Of a stretch of 64,000 nt of DNA, positions 52,008-61,812 are shown one piece after another; position 1 is the first letter of the stretch; each line of letters begins with the position of its first letter. The position numbers and the translations under genes were made by a program. The stretch spans positions 1 to 64,000 of the forward strand of contig CBDATB010000014.1 in assembly GCA_965199745.1 (NCBI GenBank). The letters run 5' to 3'. The notes beneath the pieces were generated by a model. The model was not told the DNA's origin, searched no databases, and saw only the letters and a list, made by a program, of their open reading frames with translations. This stretch comes from CBDATB01 sp965199745 (lineage in GTDB: Bacteria > Bacteroidota > Bacteroidia > Cytophagales > Flammeovirgaceae).

Positions 52008-53258
52008 TTAAAAAACGTGAAACAGATAACCTCCTACTAGCTTAGGATAAAAAAAAGTTGACTTTGGGGGCATTGTGTAGCCACTGGTGCAGACCTGTTT
52101 AATCACGTCTACTGTGACATCATTAGTAATTATTGCTACAGCTGCCTCTTCTTCGCACACTTGCCGAATACATTCGAAAAGATTCCACTCATAGGATAAT
52201 AAATCAGAATTTCTCTGCTCATTTTTACGGATATTCAGAATTTTCTCAAAAATGAAATAATGCAGCACAGTCAGGTCTAATGTCTTAACAACTTCAGGAA
52301 AATGCCAATCTATTTGAAACATACATTCATTTTTTAAAGTAATTTTAAAACACTTGTTTTTGAAAACCAAAGCAAATACCCACCGCTTACCCCCAATAGC
52401 CTGTTCTATCAAGGCAGTATCTTTTAAGGGCTGCACATAAAAAAAGTTATCGAGAGATTTTAGGAAAGAGGCTCTATCAATATTTCCCAAACTTTTAACA
52501 AGCCGATGGGTCGGTAGGATACGAAAGTCCATCGCATCCATGTTCGAAAAATACATCATATGGTAGTTATAAGTATCTTTTCCGTGCAGAGTAGCTAATT
52601 TGTTCTTTGCTGCCAATGCAGCTTCATAGCGGTGGTGTCCGTCAGCCAAAATAATTTGCTTTTTCACTATATGTCGTACAAAAATATCGATGATGGCAGG
52701 CTCATTAATTACTGCCACACAATTGCGTACTCCCTGATAATCTTCTACCTCGTACAGAGGGCTTTTCATTGCCTCGTCCATATAAGTTTCTAGCAGAGCT
52801 GAAGGGTCGGTGTACAAACCGTAAGTCGGGCTTGTGGCAACACCTGTTTTTTCCAATACTAATTGCCGATCGTTCACTGCAGAAAACATGGTGCCTTCAT
52901 GACGCAACAATACTTGTTCGTTCCAGTCGTAGACCTTGATCAAACATACAAAACCCCTGCGACAGTATCTTTTGGTATCGTTAGCCAAATAAAAGTATTG
53001 ATAATATACATAAATAGCTGGCTTTTCATCTTGCTTTAAAATTTTCTCTTTTTTCCATCTCTGCAGTTTTTTATAGGCACTTTCAAAGGCATTTATCCCT
53101 CTGGGAGCTGTCAGATGAATACTGTTCAATTCGTTTTCATAGAGTCGTTCGAGCTGCTTTTCAGACACTACATCGAAAAGTGGGCAGACTAAGGTCTGCA
53201 TTTGTTTTTGGAATTTGTTGTGATAACGCCAGGCTTTAAAAGCCTTTATTTTTGCCAT
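52008..53258 (-). CDS. DUF1015 family protein
   Basis: A 416-residue DUF1015 protein (also called SerC-associated putative kinase in some genomes). Markers: PAIYVYYQYF, RRGFVCLIKVYDWNEQVLLRHEGTM, the central ILADGHHRYEAALAAKN, and HYFIFEKIL. The biochemical role is not established. It normally neighbours serine-synthesis genes, which are absent here; instead its start overlaps the upstream methyltransferase gene by 13 bp. It does not belong to the SusCD cluster, being upstream of that promoter. Confidence 0.88.
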   Translation of the reverse strand: MAKIKAFKAWRYHNKFQKQMQTLVCPLFDVVSEKQLERLYENELNSIHLTAPRGINAFESAYKKLQRWKKEKILKQDEKPAIYVYYQYFYLANDTKRYCRRGFVCLIKVYDWNEQVLLRHEGTMFSAVNDRQLVLEKTGVATSPTYGLYTDPSALLETYMDEAMKSPLYEVEDYQGVRNCVAVINEPAIIDIFVRHIVKKQIILADGHHRYEAALAAKNKLATLHGKDTYNYHMMYFSNMDAMDFRILPTHRLVKSLGNIDRASFLKSLDNFFYVQPLKDTALIEQAIGGKRWVFALVFKNKCFKITLKNECMFQIDWHFPEVVKTLDLTVLHYFIFEKILNIRKNEQRNSDLLSYEWNLFECIRQVCEEEAAVAIITNDVTVDVIKQVCTSGYTMPPKSTFFYPKLVGGYLFHVF

Positions 53259-54076
53259 ATTTTTGTGTCTTTATTCGTATCGGGTGCTACCAAATAATAT
53301 CCACAGGTTGTTAAAAAATTTCTAAAATAGGGAAGTGTACTAATAAGCGAGTGTTGTAGGCGAGGTTTCAAACCGAATTTCCACTGATAGATAGGATTGA
53401 ATAGATATAATTTTTTATGAATAATCACGTAACCTGCGTCATTGACGAGACGCTCGAAATGCTCAAGAGAAATACCAGTGGCTTTTACATCCATTAGTTC
53501 TTTAATAATTCCTTCATCTTCACCAAAAAACTTCAAGACCCTGCGATATAGAGACATAGGTAAGAGATGGAAATAAGGCAGACGCGATAAAAACTTGCTG
53601 CGAGCAATTTGCTGATGTCCGCCGAAGGGCATTTGCCAGGGAGGAAAACCAAAATAAATATGCCCTTTATCGCTCAGCAAACCCGAGATTAGATGCAATA
53701 AGCTCTCTTGCTCGGGAATATGCTCAATAACATCTTTAAGAATAATTAGATCGAAACGGTAGGGTAAGTCTTCATCGGGGTTGATATGGTAAATATTTTT
53801 ACTGACTAACCGAACCTTACGGGCAGCTATTTCGCTTCTGAGAAACTGCTTGCCCAACTCGCAGCGCTGCTCATTTGACTCTATGCCTACACCGACACAT
53901 CCTTTTTCTATAAAAGCCTTCAGCACGCCGCCTTCGCCGCAGCCAATTTCGAGGACTTTGGTACCCGGTGTCAATGAAAAACCTTTCTCTTCTATGAAAG
54001 GAATCACATACACTGCCGCATTAGCCTGCTGATGTGAAAAATATACTTTGGAGTTTTGATGAAAATTGTACGACAA
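53246..54076 (-). CDS. Class I SAM-dependent methyltransferase
   Basis: A 276-residue methyltransferase. Motif I is VLEIGCGEGGVLKAF near residue 40, motif II GVGIESNE, and DLIILKDVIEHIPEQESLL follows, as in UbiE/Coq5-type small-molecule methyltransferases. The C-terminal part (LYLFNPIYQWKFGLKPR) recalls methyltransferases of surface-glycan or lipid synthesis. The substrate is unknown. It overlaps the DUF1015 gene by 13 bp. Confidence 0.87.
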   Translation of the reverse strand: MSYNFHQNSKVYFSHQQANAAVYVIPFIEEKGFSLTPGTKVLEIGCGEGGVLKAFIEKGCVGVGIESNEQRCELGKQFLRSEIAARKVRLVSKNIYHINPDEDLPYRFDLIILKDVIEHIPEQESLLHLISGLLSDKGHIYFGFPPWQMPFGGHQQIARSKFLSRLPYFHLLPMSLYRRVLKFFGEDEGIIKELMDVKATGISLEHFERLVNDAGYVIIHKKLYLFNPIYQWKFGLKPRLQHSLISTLPYFRNFLTTCGYYLVAPDTNKDTKIWQK

Positions 54077-54121
54077 ATCGTTTTTTAATATTTAGCTATT
54101 TTACACTGAACTTTACTTTTT

Positions 54122-55177
54122 TTAGCTGTGTACCCAGTTGTAGGTATCTATGGTTTCTACCGAAACAGTGAGCAAGTTAATAGCTGCTGAAATATCGTTG
54201 GGATGAGCCGTTTCAGTAGTTTGATGCATATAGCGCAAGGGAATAGAAATAGCTCCCGCAATAGCTCCTTGCTTGCCCATACGTTGAATGCCTTCGGTAT
54301 CAGTACCGCCGAAAGGCAGCAACTCGGTTTGCCAACTAATTTTGTTTTTGTTTGCAGTTTGCTTCAAAAAATCTACCATCCGATAGTCGCAAATAGAGCG
54401 ACCGTCTAGTACCTTAATAGCAGCTCCTTTACCTAACTCTGTTATTTTTTCATGCGGCACAGAACCGGGTACATCGTTGGCAATTGTTACGTCGAGTGCA
54501 ATGCCAAAATCAGGATTTAATCGATGACCCGCTACACTAGCCCCTCTGATACCTACTTCCTCTTGTACAGTAAATACGCCGTATACATCGTAGGGTACTT
54601 TTTTCAAACACTTTAGAGCTTCTATTAAGATATAACAAGACAGGCGGTTATCCAGCGACTTGCCGTTGATAAAATCACCTACTCTAATCAAGTCCTGGTA
54701 GCGCGTAATGGGATCGCCAACGACGACGAGTTTCTCCACTTTTTTCTTTGGCAGACCCAAATCAATAAAGTAATCAGTTACTTTGAGTGTTCTTTTGCGC
54801 TCTTCTGCAGTCATGATATGGATAGGTTTGCAACCCATCACACCGATAAGCGGTTTTTTTCCGTTCACCAGCACACGCATAGCGGTGAGTGTTTTTGGAT
54901 CAAAGCCTCCCAAAGGATGGAATTTGATAAAACCTTTATCATCTATATGACTGACGATAAAGCTAATCTCATCCATGTGTGCGGCAATGGCTACTTTTTT
55001 TCTGTCCGGGTTTTTTATGCCTTTTTTGAGTGCATAAATATTGCCGAGATTGTCGGTTTCGAGTTCATCTACATAAGGTTTTACTGTTTTAATAATCTGC
55101 CGGCGGATAGCTGACTCAAAGCCCGGCGCGCCGGGCGTTTCTACCGTTTTTTTTAATAGTTTAAAATCTATGGGCAT
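54122..55177 (-). CDS. M42-family metallo-aminopeptidase (TET/glucanase-like)
   Basis: A 351-residue M42 peptidase. Metal and catalytic motifs: AAHMDEISFIVSHID (H, D), SLDNRLSCYILIEAL (second D), VQEEVGIRGASV (catalytic E and metal E), FGIALDVT (D), and MHQTTETAHPND near the end (H). Members form large TET-like cages that remove N-terminal residues from peptides; some are annotated as endoglucanase by error. A stand-alone housekeeping peptidase here. Confidence 0.92.
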   Translation of the reverse strand: MPIDFKLLKKTVETPGAPGFESAIRRQIIKTVKPYVDELETDNLGNIYALKKGIKNPDRKKVAIAAHMDEISFIVSHIDDKGFIKFHPLGGFDPKTLTAMRVLVNGKKPLIGVMGCKPIHIMTAEERKRTLKVTDYFIDLGLPKKKVEKLVVVGDPITRYQDLIRVGDFINGKSLDNRLSCYILIEALKCLKKVPYDVYGVFTVQEEVGIRGASVAGHRLNPDFGIALDVTIANDVPGSVPHEKITELGKGAAIKVLDGRSICDYRMVDFLKQTANKNKISWQTELLPFGGTDTEGIQRMGKQGAIAGAISIPLRYMHQTTETAHPNDISAAINLLTVSVETIDTYNWVHS

Positions 55178-55308
55178 AGTGGGTAATTTTTTGGTTTTTT
55201 AAATGCTTTATTTTTTTTTCCGTGTAAAAGTAGCATAAAGGATTTAAGAAAACGAAAAAAATTGGCTTTAGCCATTCCTGAATTATGCGAATCAAGTCGA
55301 GGTTTGAA

Positions 55309-56460
55309 TTAGAAAACTAGCCTAAAAATGCAATACGAACAGGTGAAAAAATAAAAAACATAAAAATTTTTAACAATAAAAGTCTCGATCTTATTGAGTT
55401 GCCGAGTGTAGGTGTACTGCTGTGCAAAATTTACTCTTGCCTTTTGCTTGTGCGGTGTATTATACTGCTCTGGGTGCCGAACTACCGCTGCGAACTTAGC
55501 AAAAAATTCTTCTTGCGTTTCTACCATTTCCAGCAGATGCCGCTTATCTTTATACTCGTCTGTATAAGTAGCTACCGTTACTTTTCCCGAAGCCATATAT
55601 TCCATTAGCTTATGTGGGCTAGCAAGCTGGTCGCGATATTTTTTTACTCGGTAGGTAATTAAAAGTATGTCAAAGCGTGCTAGGTAAAGAGGTATCCTGT
55701 GCGAAGGCTCGCTACCCAAAAAATAAACATTTTTAAGGGATTGGATTTTCAAAAAATACTGATTTTCATATCGTTTTTTTTCAGATAAGCTATTTTTTTC
55801 GTAAGGTCCGATAAAATAAAAGCCTACCGACTCATGTTTTTTTGCCAGCTTAAAAAGTAGCTGCCAGTCCAGATAAGAGATTAACAGATTACCTACGTAG
55901 CCCACTTTTATCTGGTAGTTACCCTGAATTTTTACCTCCTGCTTTACTCTTGAGGGCAACCAAGCATGGTGTATTTTAAAGACTTTTGCGTGGTATTTTT
56001 TTAAATTCTCTGCGATAAAGTCAGTAGTACAAAAACAGATATCTACCGAATTGATTAAACGCTTGAGCTGAAATTGCTGATTTAAATCGACAATATGGGC
56101 AATTTTCAGCACTTTAATATTTTGGAGGCTAAAAAATCGTGAAGTTTCAAAATTCCAGATAATATCAAATTTTATTTTTAACCTTCCAGAAAGCACCTCG
56201 TATTCTATCCATGTGAGCCAAGCGGAGAGCCATTTGGGTAGTTTGCCCAAGCCTCTGAACATCGGTCGGTAGTTCACAGAATACAAACGCTCTTGTATTT
56301 GCTGTACTTTAAAAAAAAATCCGGGAGGATTAAGAAAATAGACTGTGTTGCTTCTCTCACACAACACTTTGGCATAATGATGCTTGGATACATGGTTGAA
56401 ATCCCAAGGTTCGGGAGAAATAATCAGAATGTTTTTGTGATATAACAGCCCTTTTAACAT
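55309..56460 (-). CDS. Glycosyltransferase (GT-B, group 1-like)
   Basis: The ATG at 56460 (MLKGLLYHKNILIISPEPWDF) gives 383 residues; the frame upstream is open but low-complexity. It starts like Bacteroidota glycosyltransferases with WDFNHVSKHHYAKVLCERSNTVYFLNPPG. The C-terminal half has KVGYVGNLL, FYFIGPYE, YFLGSEPSHRIPLYLARFDILLITYR, and ASPHKLMEYMASGKVTVATYTDE, the nucleotide-sugar binding region. It diverges from murG and faces the polysaccharide locus, so it may belong to it. Confidence 0.85.
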   Translation of the reverse strand: MLKGLLYHKNILIISPEPWDFNHVSKHHYAKVLCERSNTVYFLNPPGFFFKVQQIQERLYSVNYRPMFRGLGKLPKWLSAWLTWIEYEVLSGRLKIKFDIIWNFETSRFFSLQNIKVLKIAHIVDLNQQFQLKRLINSVDICFCTTDFIAENLKKYHAKVFKIHHAWLPSRVKQEVKIQGNYQIKVGYVGNLLISYLDWQLLFKLAKKHESVGFYFIGPYEKNSLSEKKRYENQYFLKIQSLKNVYFLGSEPSHRIPLYLARFDILLITYRVKKYRDQLASPHKLMEYMASGKVTVATYTDEYKDKRHLLEMVETQEEFFAKFAAVVRHPEQYNTPHKQKARVNFAQQYTYTRQLNKIETFIVKNFYVFYFFTCSYCIFRLVF

Positions 56461-56569
56461 TATCGAAATATATTTTTTTGCAACATACAGAAATATAAAG
56501 GTATAGGCAAAAGTTGAATTACAATAAAAAAACGAGTGAAAGCCAAACAGTTTGGTTAACTGGGTTGTG

Positions 56570-56600
56570 TTGTTAAAACAGTAGTTTATCAGTACCTTTG
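56570..56600 (+). promoter_or_regulatory. Promoter of murG and the following genes
   Basis: TTG (56570-56572), 20 bp, then TACCTTTG (56593-56600) gives a full match to the Bacteroidota consensus. The start ATG is 43 bp further on. It lies inside the discarded upstream extension of the divergent glycosyltransferase frame, which supports the shorter start chosen there. Confidence 0.65.
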
Positions 56601-56642
56601 GGTTTAAAACGGTAAATTTCTTCAAAAGAAAAAAAACTGACA

Positions 56643-57755
56643 ATGTATGGTCATTCAAAAAAAATTAAAATAATTATTAGCGGTGGTGGCACAGGCGGTC
56701 ATGTTTACCCAGCTATTGCAATTGCAGATGCGCTGAAAGCACAAAACCCTGTTATCGACATTTTGTTTGTCGGTGCTCGAGGAAAAATTGAAATGGAAAA
56801 AATTCCTCATGCAGGCTATCGTATTGAAGGATTAAACATTAGCGGCTTGCAGCGAAAGCTGAGTTTAAATAACCTACTTTTGCCTTTCAAACTCTTGCAG
56901 AGTCTATGGAGAGCACACCAAATTATACAAGAGTTTCGCCCTGACGTAGTGGTGGGTGTGGGCGGCTATGCCAGTGCACCTGTGCTGAAAATAAGCGCAG
57001 TACAAAAAATACCTACTGTCATTCAAGAGCAAAATAGTTATGCGGGCCTCACCAATAAACTCTTGGCAAAAAGTGCTGCCAAAATTTTTGTTGCTTACCC
57101 TAATATGGAATATTTCTTTTCCAAAGAAAAAATCATTTTTTCAGGCAACCCAATAAGACAAAATATTGAGCGTACAAACTCCTGTAGAAAAAACGCTTTA
57201 ATCCATTTTGGGCTTTGCCATAAAAAGCAAACTTTACTTATCATAGGCGGTAGTTTGGGTGCTTTAACCATTAATGAAAGTATTCGGCAAGGAGTAAAGA
57301 AATTACAAACACTTGACTATCAGATTATTTGGCAAACAGGCAAATATTATTACGAACATATACGCGCGAGTTTTGAAAGTAGAAATACAACAAATATATT
57401 TGCTAGCTCGTTTATTGAGCGTATGGATTACGCCTACGCTTGCGCCGACGTTGTGATCTCCAGGGCCGGAGCACTGAGCGTGTCGGAACTGTGTGTGGCA
57501 GGCAAAGCGTCTATTTTTGTTCCCTCTCCAAATGTTGCAGAAGACCATCAAAGAAAAAATGCCCAGTCTTTAGTCAAAGAAAATGCCGCCTTGTTGGTCG
57601 AAGATAGCCAAGCTCAGAAAGAATTAGTGGATAGTGCTATCGAATTATTGAGAAATAAGAAGCAGCAATTATTATTACAAAAAAATATACTAAAATTTAG
57701 CAAACCCAAAGCTGCGCAAGTTATTGCTGAAGAAATACTCAGTTTAGCCAAATAA
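56643..57755 (+). CDS. murG: UDP-GlcNAc transferase MurG (lipid II synthesis)
   Basis: 370 residues, GT28. It adds GlcNAc to lipid I at the inner face of the membrane. Motifs: ISGGGTGGHVYPAIAIA, GVGGYASAPVLK, QEQNSYAGLTNKLL, FSGNPIRQNI, GGSLGALTINE, and the C-terminal SRAGALSVSEL with VPSPNVAEDHQRKNA. MurG normally sits inside the dcw cluster before murC; here none of those genes follows, and an exporter gene comes next. Confidence 0.94.
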   Translation: MYGHSKKIKIIISGGGTGGHVYPAIAIADALKAQNPVIDILFVGARGKIEMEKIPHAGYRIEGLNISGLQRKLSLNNLLLPFKLLQSLWRAHQIIQEFRPDVVVGVGGYASAPVLKISAVQKIPTVIQEQNSYAGLTNKLLAKSAAKIFVAYPNMEYFFSKEKIIFSGNPIRQNIERTNSCRKNALIHFGLCHKKQTLLIIGGSLGALTINESIRQGVKKLQTLDYQIIWQTGKYYYEHIRASFESRNTTNIFASSFIERMDYAYACADVVISRAGALSVSELCVAGKASIFVPSPNVAEDHQRKNAQSLVKENAALLVEDSQAQKELVDSAIELLRNKKQQLLLQKNILKFSKPKAAQVIAEEILSLAK

Positions 57756-57858
57756 TACTGAAAAGCACAAGAATATAGCTTGTATAGCGTTTTTGAAAAA
57801 TATATCTGAAACGCACTTTGCAACAAAAAAGATCTGAACAAAGAATGATAAGTAAATC

Positions 57859-59637
57859 ATGAGTAGAAATATTGTTTTTTCAAGCTGCAAAAGAATTATC
57901 AGGCTTTTGCCTGACACGAAGTACAACAAATTGATTAAGATATTAGGAATACTATTTACAAATTCTGTTATAGATGTTTTTGGTCTGGCTTTGCTCGTCC
58001 CAATACTGTCGGTTATGCTCGATGAAAACCTAGTGACAGAAAATGTGTATTTTGCCTATTTGTATGAACATATAGGTTTCTCTAGCTATCGGTCTTTCAT
58101 CTTAGTTTTTTGTGGGGCTATCATCATCATCACGCTCGTAAAAAGCGTAGCTAATCTATGGCTTACACACCAACAAGTAAAAAACACGTATAATTTTTTT
58201 GAATATTTCACCAATAATGTCTTAAAATATTATTTTCATAAAGATTTTAATTTTTTCAAAAATACCAATTCTAGCATTATCGTCAGAAATATCCATGCAG
58301 CATCGGAACAAATTGTCTCAGGGGTTTTAATACCCACTGCGAACCTAGTCAACGAACTAATTATTGCACTAATTATTATTGTTGGCATAATCAACTTCAA
58401 CTCAAGTGCTGTTTTATTATTATTGCTAATTGTAGCTCCCATCTCTTTTATGTTTTATCAGTTCGCAAAAAATAGAATTGAGCAAATAGGCAAGCAGATC
58501 AATGAGCTGTATGCTAAGGTAGGAAAAACACTTTACCAAACAGTATTTGGATATATAGACATAAAAATAAACAACAGAGAAGATGTATTTTTTGATACAT
58601 ATAAAAACTACATTCAATTATATATCGAGCAAATTACCAAAGGTTTTATGTACCGCGCTAGCCCTATGCGAATTATCGAAATGAGTATGGTGATGGCAGT
58701 TACTACAGTTGTTATTTACGGCACATTTTTTATCGCCGATAAAGAATCACTCAGCGTTTTGTTATCTGTATTAGCAGTGGGTGCCTATCGTCTGTTGCCA
58801 TCTGTCAATAGGATCATGTTAGCTGTATTAACTATTAAGCAAAATCAACATTGCATAAATATCGTTGAAGAGGCACTATCTACCTCTGCGGCTTATCTCA
58901 AACAGTCTGACAAAGTTATCGAGTTTGAAAAGTGCATTAAATTGGAAAATATTACTTTCAGTTACCCAAATGAGCAAGGTTTTGCTTTACAAGATATTAG
59001 TTTTACAATCAAAAAAGGAGAAAGAATCGGTATTGTAGGGCATTCAGGTTCGGGTAAAACAACGCTTACTAATATTTTACTTAGGTTTCTCAAAGAAGAA
59101 AAAGGCAGTATATGGGTAGATGATACAAAATTATTGGATAAGCATGTTAAATCGTGGCGCGATTTGTTGGGTTATGTGCAACAAGATGTTTTTTTAATAG
59201 ACGGCACTATCAAAGAAAATGTTGCTTTTGGTATTTCCCCTCTGGCAATTGATGAAGAAAGGATCCGAAAGGTGCTGTGGCAAGCTAGCCTGAGCGACTT
59301 TGTCAGTAGTTTATCTGACGGTATAGACACACTGATCGGAGAACGTGGCACGCTACTATCTGGGGGGCAAAAACAGCGACTAGCTATCGCCCGTGTACTT
59401 TATTCAGATGCCAAAATCCTCTTCTTTGATGAAGCTACCAGTGCGCTAGATAGCAAAACGGAAAAAGAAATTACCGAAGCTATCAGAAAATTATCTGACA
59501 CACACTTTACCATGTGTATTATCGCGCACAGGATTACTACTTTGAAGTATTGTGATAAAATTATTAAAATGACAGATGGCAAAATAGAAACCATCTGCAC
59601 TTATGAAAAATTACTAAAAGAAGAACTAGTTATATAA
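57859..59637 (+). CDS. ABC exporter/flippase (PglK-like half transporter)
   Basis: 592 residues: six membrane helices (~20-310) and an ATPase domain from ~355. Walker A GHSGSGKTT, Q-loop VQQDVF, signature LLSGGQKQR, Walker B ILFFDEATSALD, and H-loop IIAHRITT are all present. PglK-like exporters flip lipid-linked oligosaccharides, which fits the polysaccharide genes that follow. It starts ~100 bp after murG. Confidence 0.9.
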   Translation: MSRNIVFSSCKRIIRLLPDTKYNKLIKILGILFTNSVIDVFGLALLVPILSVMLDENLVTENVYFAYLYEHIGFSSYRSFILVFCGAIIIITLVKSVANLWLTHQQVKNTYNFFEYFTNNVLKYYFHKDFNFFKNTNSSIIVRNIHAASEQIVSGVLIPTANLVNELIIALIIIVGIINFNSSAVLLLLLIVAPISFMFYQFAKNRIEQIGKQINELYAKVGKTLYQTVFGYIDIKINNREDVFFDTYKNYIQLYIEQITKGFMYRASPMRIIEMSMVMAVTTVVIYGTFFIADKESLSVLLSVLAVGAYRLLPSVNRIMLAVLTIKQNQHCINIVEEALSTSAAYLKQSDKVIEFEKCIKLENITFSYPNEQGFALQDISFTIKKGERIGIVGHSGSGKTTLTNILLRFLKEEKGSIWVDDTKLLDKHVKSWRDLLGYVQQDVFLIDGTIKENVAFGISPLAIDEERIRKVLWQASLSDFVSSLSDGIDTLIGERGTLLSGGQKQRLAIARVLYSDAKILFFDEATSALDSKTEKEITEAIRKLSDTHFTMCIIAHRITTLKYCDKIIKMTDGKIETICTYEKLLKEELVI

Positions 59638-59678
59638 TACTGAGCTAGAACTATTTAATCACTAAACCAATCAACTCA

Positions 59679-60758
59679 ATGCTCCCTATTACCAAGCCCT
59701 TCCTGCCACCTAAAGAAGAATATGTAGGATACCTAGAAGGTATATGGAAGAGAAATTGGCTGACTAATAACGGGCTTTTACTCAAAGAACTCGAAAAAAA
59801 ACTACAAAGCTACCTCAATATTGAGTACCTATCGGTAGTTGGCAATGGTACTATTGCCTTGCAAATGGCTATAAAATTACTCAATATTAGTGGGCAAGTC
59901 ATTACTACGCCTTTTTCTTACGTAGCCACTACTGCCGCCTTGGTTTGGGAAAACTGCCAGCCTGTTTTTGTAGATATAACAAAGGATACTTTCAATATAG
60001 ATCCCACTAAGATAGAAGCAGCTATTACATCCCAAACCAGTGCTATTTTAGCTACTCACGTATACGGCAACCCTTGCAACATAGAGGCTATTAAGCAGAT
60101 TGCAGAAAAACACAAACTGAAAGTGATTTATGATTCTGCTCATTGCTTCGGTACGCAATATCGCGGCAAATCAATCTTTGCGTATGGTGATGTTAGTACG
60201 GCCAGTTTTCATACAACCAAAATTTTTCACATGGTCGAAGGTGGTGCAGTGATTACAAAAGATGCAGATCTGCAGAAAAAAATAAATTATTTAAGAAATT
60301 TCGGACACGCGGGGGAAGAATTTCAAGGCCTCGGAATCAATGGGAAAGCCTCCGAAATACATGCCGCTATGGGACTTTGTAATTTGAAATATATTAACGA
60401 TATACTAGAGAAAAGAAAACAGCAATGGGTATATTATTATAAGCACTTAAATAAAATCAATGTGGAAATATTGAAAATACAAAATCAAATAGTTTACAAT
60501 CACGCTTACTTCCCTATCGTTTTCCCTTCAGAAGAAATTTTATTAGCAGTAAAGAAAAATTTAGAAAGAAAGCAAATATTTACTAGACGTTATTTCTATC
60601 CACTTTTATCTACCCTCTCTTATGTCAACACAAACAAAACAATGCCTGTAGCAGAAAAAATCGCAAAAAACGTGTTATGTTTGCCCTTGTACCACGAACT
60701 GAAGGAAAAAGAACAAAAAAATATTATAGATATTATTAAACTTATTACCGAGTACTAA
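59679..60758 (+). CDS. DegT/DnrJ/EryC1/StrS-family sugar aminotransferase
   Basis: A 359-residue PLP enzyme that forms amino sugars from nucleotide-linked keto sugars. It begins PITKPFLPPKEE and shows VVGNGTIALQMAI (phosphate side), TPFSYVATTAALVW, D152 in YDSAHCFG (PLP pyridine nitrogen), and the Schiff-base K181 in FHTTKIFHMVEGGA, then NYLRNFGHAGEEFQGLGINGKASEIHAAMGL. Length is normal. It probably makes a precursor for the surface glycan of this locus. Confidence 0.92.
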   Translation: MLPITKPFLPPKEEYVGYLEGIWKRNWLTNNGLLLKELEKKLQSYLNIEYLSVVGNGTIALQMAIKLLNISGQVITTPFSYVATTAALVWENCQPVFVDITKDTFNIDPTKIEAAITSQTSAILATHVYGNPCNIEAIKQIAEKHKLKVIYDSAHCFGTQYRGKSIFAYGDVSTASFHTTKIFHMVEGGAVITKDADLQKKINYLRNFGHAGEEFQGLGINGKASEIHAAMGLCNLKYINDILEKRKQQWVYYYKHLNKINVEILKIQNQIVYNHAYFPIVFPSEEILLAVKKNLERKQIFTRRYFYPLLSTLSYVNTNKTMPVAEKIAKNVLCLPLYHELKEKEQKNIIDIIKLITEY

Positions 60759-60816
60759 AAGGTAACTATCGCAGTATTCAACTAGAAAAATTTAATACTA
60801 ATCCGAACAATAATAA

Positions 60817-61512
60817 GTGATGAAAATAGCTATCATGCAACCTTACTTTCTGCCCTGCATAAGCTATTTTCAGCTGATCAATGCTGTTGACAAATTTATT
60901 ATTTATGACGATGTAAACTATATTAAAAAAGGCTGGATCAACAGGAATAACATTCTGCTTCATGGAAAAAAATATTCGTTTGCCATCCCTTTGAAAAAGG
61001 CAAGCCAAAATAAAAAAATTAATACCCTATCAATGAGCGAAGAAATAAGATGGAAAAATAAACTATTCAAAACAATAGAAAACGCCTACCAAAAAGCACC
61101 TTATTTTCAGGAAGTTATAGAAGAAGTAAAGAATATTATCTTTTTTGAAGATAATCAGTTGAACACCTTTGTACTGCATTCCATAAGAACAATCAACCAA
61201 TATTTAGGCATAAATACCCAGACAGTTCCTTCTGCTAGTATATACCAAAATCAGCATCTAAAAGGAGAGCAAAGAATAGTAGATATTTGCCTGCGCGAAA
61301 AAGCAACTGCATATATTAATCCCATTATGGGTAAATCCATCTATAACAAAGATATCTTTGAAAAGAAGAATATTTCGTTGTGCTTTCTGGAAACAGTAAT
61401 TACTCCCTATAGGCAATTTGAGCATAATTTTGTACCTTTACTTTCCATCGTTGATACGATGATGTTTCAAAAAAATAAGTATCAATTATTAAAACAATAC
61501 AAACTATCGTGA
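60817..61512 (+). CDS. WbqC-family protein
   Basis: 231 residues of the WbqC family: MKIAIMQPYFLPCISYFQLI, DKFIIYDDVNYIKKGWINRN, then INPIMGKSIYNKDIFEKKNI and FVPLLSIVDTMMF. Found widely in O-antigen and capsule loci; the reaction is unknown, though transfer of an acyl or amino-acid group to a sugar has been suggested for the family. The reading frame continues past its TGA stop into a methyltransferase-like remnant. Confidence 0.9.
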   Translation: MMKIAIMQPYFLPCISYFQLINAVDKFIIYDDVNYIKKGWINRNNILLHGKKYSFAIPLKKASQNKKINTLSMSEEIRWKNKLFKTIENAYQKAPYFQEVIEEVKNIIFFEDNQLNTFVLHSIRTINQYLGINTQTVPSASIYQNQHLKGEQRIVDICLREKATAYINPIMGKSIYNKDIFEKKNISLCFLETVITPYRQFEHNFVPLLSIVDTMMFQKNKYQLLKQYKLS

Positions 61513-61812
61513 AGCGCGATAAATTATCAAAAAATTATTTCTCATTGTGAAAATTGCTTTGGAAAATACGGTTATTCCCATAAAGGAGTGGATTGCCCCG
61601 ACAAAGTAGAAGCCTTGAAAACATATCAGGTAATGCCAGAAATAATAGAAGAGCTTCAACATAATGCTTGTAAAGAAAGATACCCTCTGTCACTTGATTT
61701 ATTAACAAATTTCTTAGCAAGAATTTTATTATCAGAAATGATTATAGTTTATACGAATATACAGTTTATATCTACAAGTAAGCATGAACAAAGTTATTAT
61801 ATTCGGTACTGA
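61513..61812 (+). pseudogene. N-terminal remnant of a SAM methyltransferase
   Basis: Directly after the WbqC stop, in the same frame, comes INYQKIISHCENCFGKYGYSHKGVDCPDKVEALKTYQVM. This resembles the opening of class I methyltransferases in O-antigen loci (HYE.CL..HG..HKGVDWP). After ~55 codons the likeness ends, no SAM-binding motif appears, and no start codon is well placed. The remainder runs to 61812, overlapping the next gene in another frame. Confidence 0.65.
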
